Source of the DNA: Lentisphaerota bacterium
GTDB taxonomy: Bacteria; Verrucomicrobiota; Kiritimatiellia; RFP12; UBA1067
Direction of reading: 5' to 3'
Assembly: GCA_015061765.1 (NCBI GenBank)
Contig: SUVZ01000176.1
Coordinates: 1-7,575, forward strand
Length of the DNA: 7,575 nt
Part shown: positions 4,355-7,575 of the stretch, piece after piece
Numbering within the stretch: the first letter of the stretch is position 1
How the letters are laid out: every line of letters starts with the position of its first letter
The notes under the pieces: model-generated
Database searches by the model: none
What the model was told of the DNA's origin: nothing
The model's input: the letters and a program-made list of their open reading frames with translations, nothing else
Translations under genes and position numbers: made by a program

Positions 4355-7300
4355 ATGAAAGAGAAAGTCATGCAAGGAAAGCCGTATGCGGGAAATCCGC
4401 ACGTACGGTTTGATGAGGGGACGGGCGCTCCGGCGCGTTCGGGGCGTTCCGCTCTACTCTACATGAGATGTCTGTTTGCAGTTGCGGTCGCAGGCACCGT
4501 ATCGGCGCTCGCCGCCGCCGACCTTGACGTGCGGGCGTTCGGGGCGAAGGGCGACGGTACGACCAAGGACACTGTGGCGCTGCAACGCGCCATCGATGCC
4601 GCCGGAGATGCTGGCGGCGGGCGCGTGGTGCTCCCCGCCGGCAAGTATCTAACCGGCTCCATCTACCTGAAGGACGGCGTGGAGCTTCACCTCAAAAAGA
4701 ATGCGGTGATCTTCGGCAGCCCGGACAGGGAAGACTACAACGCGGCCGACATTTGTCCGCAGAACTGGACGAGCAAAGCCGAATCGGCTTCCGGCGCGCA
4801 CCTGATCCTTGCAATCGAGAAAAAGAACGTGTCGATCACCGGCGAGGGTTGGGTGGACGGCAACTGCCGTGCGTTCCTGCTGGGACCGCACATCGTGTAT
4901 GCCCAGTCGAAGATACCGTGGCGCCCGAGCCAGATGATCTATTTCGTCCAGTGCGACGGCGTGCGGCTGGAGGGGTTCTGCACGCGCAACGCGCCCTACT
5001 GGACCTGTCTGCTGTTCGGCTGCCGCGATGTGGCGGTGAAGGGGCTTACGATGCGGCAGATGCGGTATCCGCACACGCACAACGGCGACGGCCTCGACAT
5101 CGACACCTGCGAGCGCGTGACGGTGGACGACTGCGACATTCTCGCCTCCGACGATGCGCTCACGCTCCGGGCGTGCGCGGGCAGGCTCACGCGTCCGATG
5201 GAGTGCCGGGACGTCACCGTGCGCAACTGCCGGCTTTCGTCGGCCTGCACCGCGTTGCGCATCGGCGTGGGTGACGGGGTGATCCGCGACTGCCACATCA
5301 AGGGGCTCAAGATCTGGCGCACGCGGAGCGGGTTCGACCTCGTCTCTTCGTGGAGCAAGACCTCGCCCGGCACGTCGTTCATCAACCTCACGATCGAAGA
5401 TGTCGAGATGGAGGTGGTGCGGTTCCTCACGCTCCGGCGGAACTTCGGCGCACCCGACAGGCAGGTCGATGGAATCACGTTCCGGAATGTGCGCGGGAGC
5501 GCCGAAATGCCGTCGTTCGCGTATGCCGGTGAAGCGGAGGGGGGCGCGTTTGGCACGGTGGCGTTCGAGAACGTGGACCTCGACCAGCCCATCGAGCTGC
5601 GTGGCGTGAGGAACCCCGTCATCTCCGGCGGCACGCTCAAGGCCGTATCATTCACCGAGGATCAGCGCAGGGCGAACGAGGCGTACTACCGCAGGCGCCA
5701 CATGGAATACTGGCACAAGGCGGACGTCACCGTGCCAAATCCCGTGCGCGTGATCGAGATCACCGACCATCTTGCCGCCGAACCTGGCTTTCCGGGCGAT
5801 CACATCTCGAACCGCAGCCGATGGGCGGCGGAGAGTCTTTCGGAGGGCGAGAAGAACGCCGTCAAGGACGCGAAGGAGCTGCTGGAGGCACCCATTCCGC
5901 CTTGCACTGAGGAGGCCTACATGCGTTGGGCCACGAACAAGTACTACAAAGCATCGACGATCCCGAAAGCCGAGCGCTACGGGATGGGTGAGCGCCAGAA
6001 GAACCTTGACGCGATGACCGTCGCGGAGTGCGTGGAGAACGGCGGACGCTACCTGCCGAAGATCGCGGAGTACCTTGACGCCATTGCCGTCCAGCCGAGC
6101 TGGGTGTGGGCGCCGCACGACCGCAAGCTCACCGCGCTCAAGGGTACGCGGATGGTGATCGACCTCGGCACGGCGGGCTTCGTCCTTTCGCTCGCGACCA
6201 CCCTTGACAGGCTGCGCGGAAGGCTGCCGCAGGAGACGGTGTCGCGCATCCGCGCGGAAATGGAGCGACGTGTGTTCGGTCCGTACCTTGCGGAGAGGCA
6301 AGGGTGGTTCTTCAAGAAGAACAACTGGAATGCGGCGTGCCACGGCGGCGTGGTGCAGGCGGCGCTGCGGGTGGTCGAGGACCGGACCCTGCGCGCGCGC
6401 TTCCTTGAGGCGGCGGAACGCGCGAACAGATGCTATCTCGAAAGCTTCCTCGATGACGGCTTCTGCACCGAAGGCCAGGGCTACTGGAACTACGGATTCA
6501 ACCAATTCCTCGACAACGTGATCCAGTTCCGTGCGTTCACTGGCGGACAGGTGGACTTCGCCCTCGATCCCGTCTGCCGCCTTGCGATGGAGTACCCGAA
6601 GCACTACCTGATTGCGCCCGGCATTTCGCCGCGTTTCGCCGATTCCTCCTCGTCCATATCCTGGAACGTGATGAGGCGTGGGTGCAAGGTGTTCCCGGGG
6701 TTCTCCGACAAGCTGCCGTCTCCATTGCCGGAACGCGACTTCTTCCCGGCGGCGCAGGTGCTGATCTGCAGGCCGGGTGAGGAGGGCGCGACCGGCCTTC
6801 GCGCCGCGTTCATGGGCGGCGCCAACATGTACAGCCACAACCACAACGACGTCGGCTCTTACGACATCATCCTTGACGGCGTGCGTATGGCGGGTGACGC
6901 TGGTGGGATGCCCTACACGAGAGACATGTTCGGCAAGGACCGCTACAAGTGCAGGCTTCTCAGTTCCTACGGGCATCCCGTTCCGCTGATCGGCGGCGTG
7001 GAACAGGCCTTCGGCGAAGGGCGCAAGGCCAAGCTTTTGGGGAAGCGCTTCTCCGCCGAGGAGGACGAGATCACGTTCGACCTCTCGCCCGCGTATCCCG
7101 GATTCAAGGATGGCGCAATCGTCCGCACCTTCCGCTACGACAGGGCTGGCGGCGCCGTGACGATCACTGACGCAGTCCGGAGCGACGCGCCTGCGACGAT
7201 GGAGTTCCCGGTCATGACCGACGGAAAGGTGGAGCCGTGCGCGGAAAAGGGGACGTGGATTCTATCCGCTGGTGGAAAGGCGCTTTGCGTGAGCATTTCG

Positions 7301-7447
7301 GTTGAAGGCGCGCAAGGCTGGTCTTCGCGCATCGAGGACATCGAGCGAACCTTGGCGAACCATCCTGCGCGCCGCCTTGCGGTGGTGATCGACGGGAAGG
7401 CGCAAAATGTCAAGGTAATCACCAAGTTCGGCATCCGGAAACGGTAG
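4355..7447 (+). CDS. Secreted GH28-like beta-helix fused to heparinase II/III-type polysaccharide lyase
   Basis: This 1030-residue protein joins two carbohydrate-active modules. Residues 1-36 come from a leader and an intron module; a signal peptide runs from M37 to about A55 (ending SALAAA). Residues ~57-433 form a GH28/pectate-lyase-3-like parallel beta-helix that opens with FGAKGDGTTKDT. NGDGLDID (N243-D250) and SDDALT (D266, D267) correspond to the NTD and DD catalytic regions of polygalacturonases. The usual GHG histidine region reads RIGVGDG (302-308), so activity may be altered. After a linker (~434-495), residues ~496-1030 resemble heparinase II/III lyases: WVWAPHD (583-589), NNWNAACHGG (656-665), EGQGYWNYG (706-714), then HNHND (828-832) in the C-terminal beta-sandwich. 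E706, Y710/Y713 and H828/H830 are the likely active-site residues. ATG 4355 has a modest AAAGG 9 bases upstream; ATG 4463 is the alternative. The substrate is probably an acidic glycan (pectin-, alginate- or glycosaminoglycan-like); which one cannot be read here. Confidence 0.85.
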   Translation: MKEKVMQGKPYAGNPHVRFDEGTGAPARSGRSALLYMRCLFAVAVAGTVSALAAADLDVRAFGAKGDGTTKDTVALQRAIDAAGDAGGGRVVLPAGKYLTGSIYLKDGVELHLKKNAVIFGSPDREDYNAADICPQNWTSKAESASGAHLILAIEKKNVSITGEGWVDGNCRAFLLGPHIVYAQSKIPWRPSQMIYFVQCDGVRLEGFCTRNAPYWTCLLFGCRDVAVKGLTMRQMRYPHTHNGDGLDIDTCERVTVDDCDILASDDALTLRACAGRLTRPMECRDVTVRNCRLSSACTALRIGVGDGVIRDCHIKGLKIWRTRSGFDLVSSWSKTSPGTSFINLTIEDVEMEVVRFLTLRRNFGAPDRQVDGITFRNVRGSAEMPSFAYAGEAEGGAFGTVAFENVDLDQPIELRGVRNPVISGGTLKAVSFTEDQRRANEAYYRRRHMEYWHKADVTVPNPVRVIEITDHLAAEPGFPGDHISNRSRWAAESLSEGEKNAVKDAKELLEAPIPPCTEEAYMRWATNKYYKASTIPKAERYGMGERQKNLDAMTVAECVENGGRYLPKIAEYLDAIAVQPSWVWAPHDRKLTALKGTRMVIDLGTAGFVLSLATTLDRLRGRLPQETVSRIRAEMERRVFGPYLAERQGWFFKKNNWNAACHGGVVQAALRVVEDRTLRARFLEAAERANRCYLESFLDDGFCTEGQGYWNYGFNQFLDNVIQFRAFTGGQVDFALDPVCRLAMEYPKHYLIAPGISPRFADSSSSISWNVMRRGCKVFPGFSDKLPSPLPERDFFPAAQVLICRPGEEGATGLRAAFMGGANMYSHNHNDVGSYDIILDGVRMAGDAGGMPYTRDMFGKDRYKCRLLSSYGHPVPLIGGVEQAFGEGRKAKLLGKRFSAEEDEITFDLSPAYPGFKDGAIVRTFRYDRAGGAVTITDAVRSDAPATMEFPVMTDGKVEPCAEKGTWILSAGGKALCVSISVEGAQGWSSRIEDIERTLANHPARRLAVVIDGKAQNVKVITKFGIRKR
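4376..4462 (+). ncRNA. Group II intron domains V and VI, 3'-terminal module, copy 2
   Basis: Domain V spans 4379-4411 with triad AGC at 4380-4382. The lower helix is fully paired (the A-C mismatch of copy 1 is G-C here), with a CG bulge at 4402-4403 and a GAAAT loop at 4392-4396. Domain VI (4415-4462) pairs GAG 4415-4417 with CTC 4457-4459 and leaves A4456 bulged at -7; GGG and CGG of the 5' strand then pair with TCT and CCG on the 3' strand. The module ends ...CTCTAC at 4462 and the signal-peptide ATG begins at the very next base, 4463. Domain VI differs from copy 1 in sequence and is 3 bases shorter, so the reading frame is kept. Upstream of it are only about 70 transcribed bases, with no domains I-IV. 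Confidence 0.9.
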
Positions 7448-7488
7448 CCATCAGCGCGTTCCTCGCCAAGGTCGCGTCTGCGTCGCAG

Positions 7489-7575
7489 TTGAGCCTTGAA
7501 GAGCGTCGCCAGCGCATAATCGCCCATGCCTTCCGCGAATACGGCACGATCAGGAGGCTGTTTCCGCCCGACATC
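7489..7575 (+). CDS. Possible start of another gene, cut by the window edge
   Basis: After the fusion gene stops at 7447, a different frame stays open to the end of the window and shows coding-like, G/C-ending codons. It encodes SLEERRQRIIAHAFREYG and then a TIRRLFPPD segment, a basic helical sequence I do not recognise. There is no ATG; TTG at 7489 is the only usual start within it and has no good ribosome binding site. The frame also extends backward through the end of the fusion gene, so this may instead be part of a broken gene. No terminator is visible between 7447 and the window edge. Confidence 0.2.
   Translation, partial: MSLEERRQRIIAHAFREYGTIRRLFPPDI

Noticed and set aside
5648..6976. 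442-codon open frame on the minus strand
   Set aside because: It is antisense to the lyase half of the fusion gene, whose conserved motifs are clear; the product has low complexity and no domain.
1..7575. CRISPR array, tRNA or rRNA gene, toxin-antitoxin or phage-defence operon
   Set aside because: I looked for regularly spaced repeats, cloverleaf or rRNA landmarks and paired small genes on both strands and found none.

Overview
The window looks like a piece of a genome rich in secreted polysaccharide-degrading enzymes. It most resembles an uncultured gut or sediment member of the Planctomycetes-Verrucomicrobia-Chlamydiae superphylum, and Kiritimatiellota is my best guess. That assignment is inference: it rests on two secreted CAZyme-type genes with high-GC codon use and on intron-derived leader sequences I associate with that group. 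Composition changes sharply. The first ~720 bases are visibly AT-rich and hold almost no coding sequence; from ~765 onward the DNA is GC-rich.

Layout. Bases 1-44 (minus strand) hold the first 14 codons of an AAA-type ATPase gene, with its ribosome binding site and an extended -10 promoter. Just upstream of it lies a cluster of three alternating copies of a ~17-base motif (91-160). Bases 161-764 contain no gene I can support, only two small adjacent palindromes (432-469). A remnant of an IS4-type DDE transposase lies on the minus strand at 765-1160, and a sigma-70-like promoter fires into it. Bases 1200-1330 carry a perfect 14-base palindrome, a tight hairpin and the promoter of the first large gene.

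Two large plus-strand genes follow. The first (1338-4052) encodes a secreted 904-residue protein built from three tandem jelly-roll (LamG/concanavalin-like) units. The second (4355-7447) encodes a secreted 1030-residue fusion of a GH28-like beta-helix with a heparinase II/III-type polysaccharide lyase. They probably act together outside the cytoplasm on an acidic polysaccharide, the first as a binding protein and the second as the enzyme. The last 128 bases may begin another coding region that leaves the window.

The most notable signal is shared by both large genes. Each begins with a near-identical 45-base block (44 of 45 bases match) that is an excellent group II intron domain V, followed by a divergent domain VI with a bulged adenosine 7 bases from a canonical ...CTCTAC 3' end. 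Each of these 3'-terminal intron modules sits between a promoter and the signal-peptide ATG. No domains I-IV and no reverse transcriptase/maturase are present. Both modules are open and in frame with the gene, so the intron RNA is also translated as a leader peptide (GKPYAGNPHVRFDEG...LLY). They could be trans-splicing acceptors, domesticated mRNA leader elements, or debris of an unusual intron. Deciding this needs transcript data and a genome-wide search.
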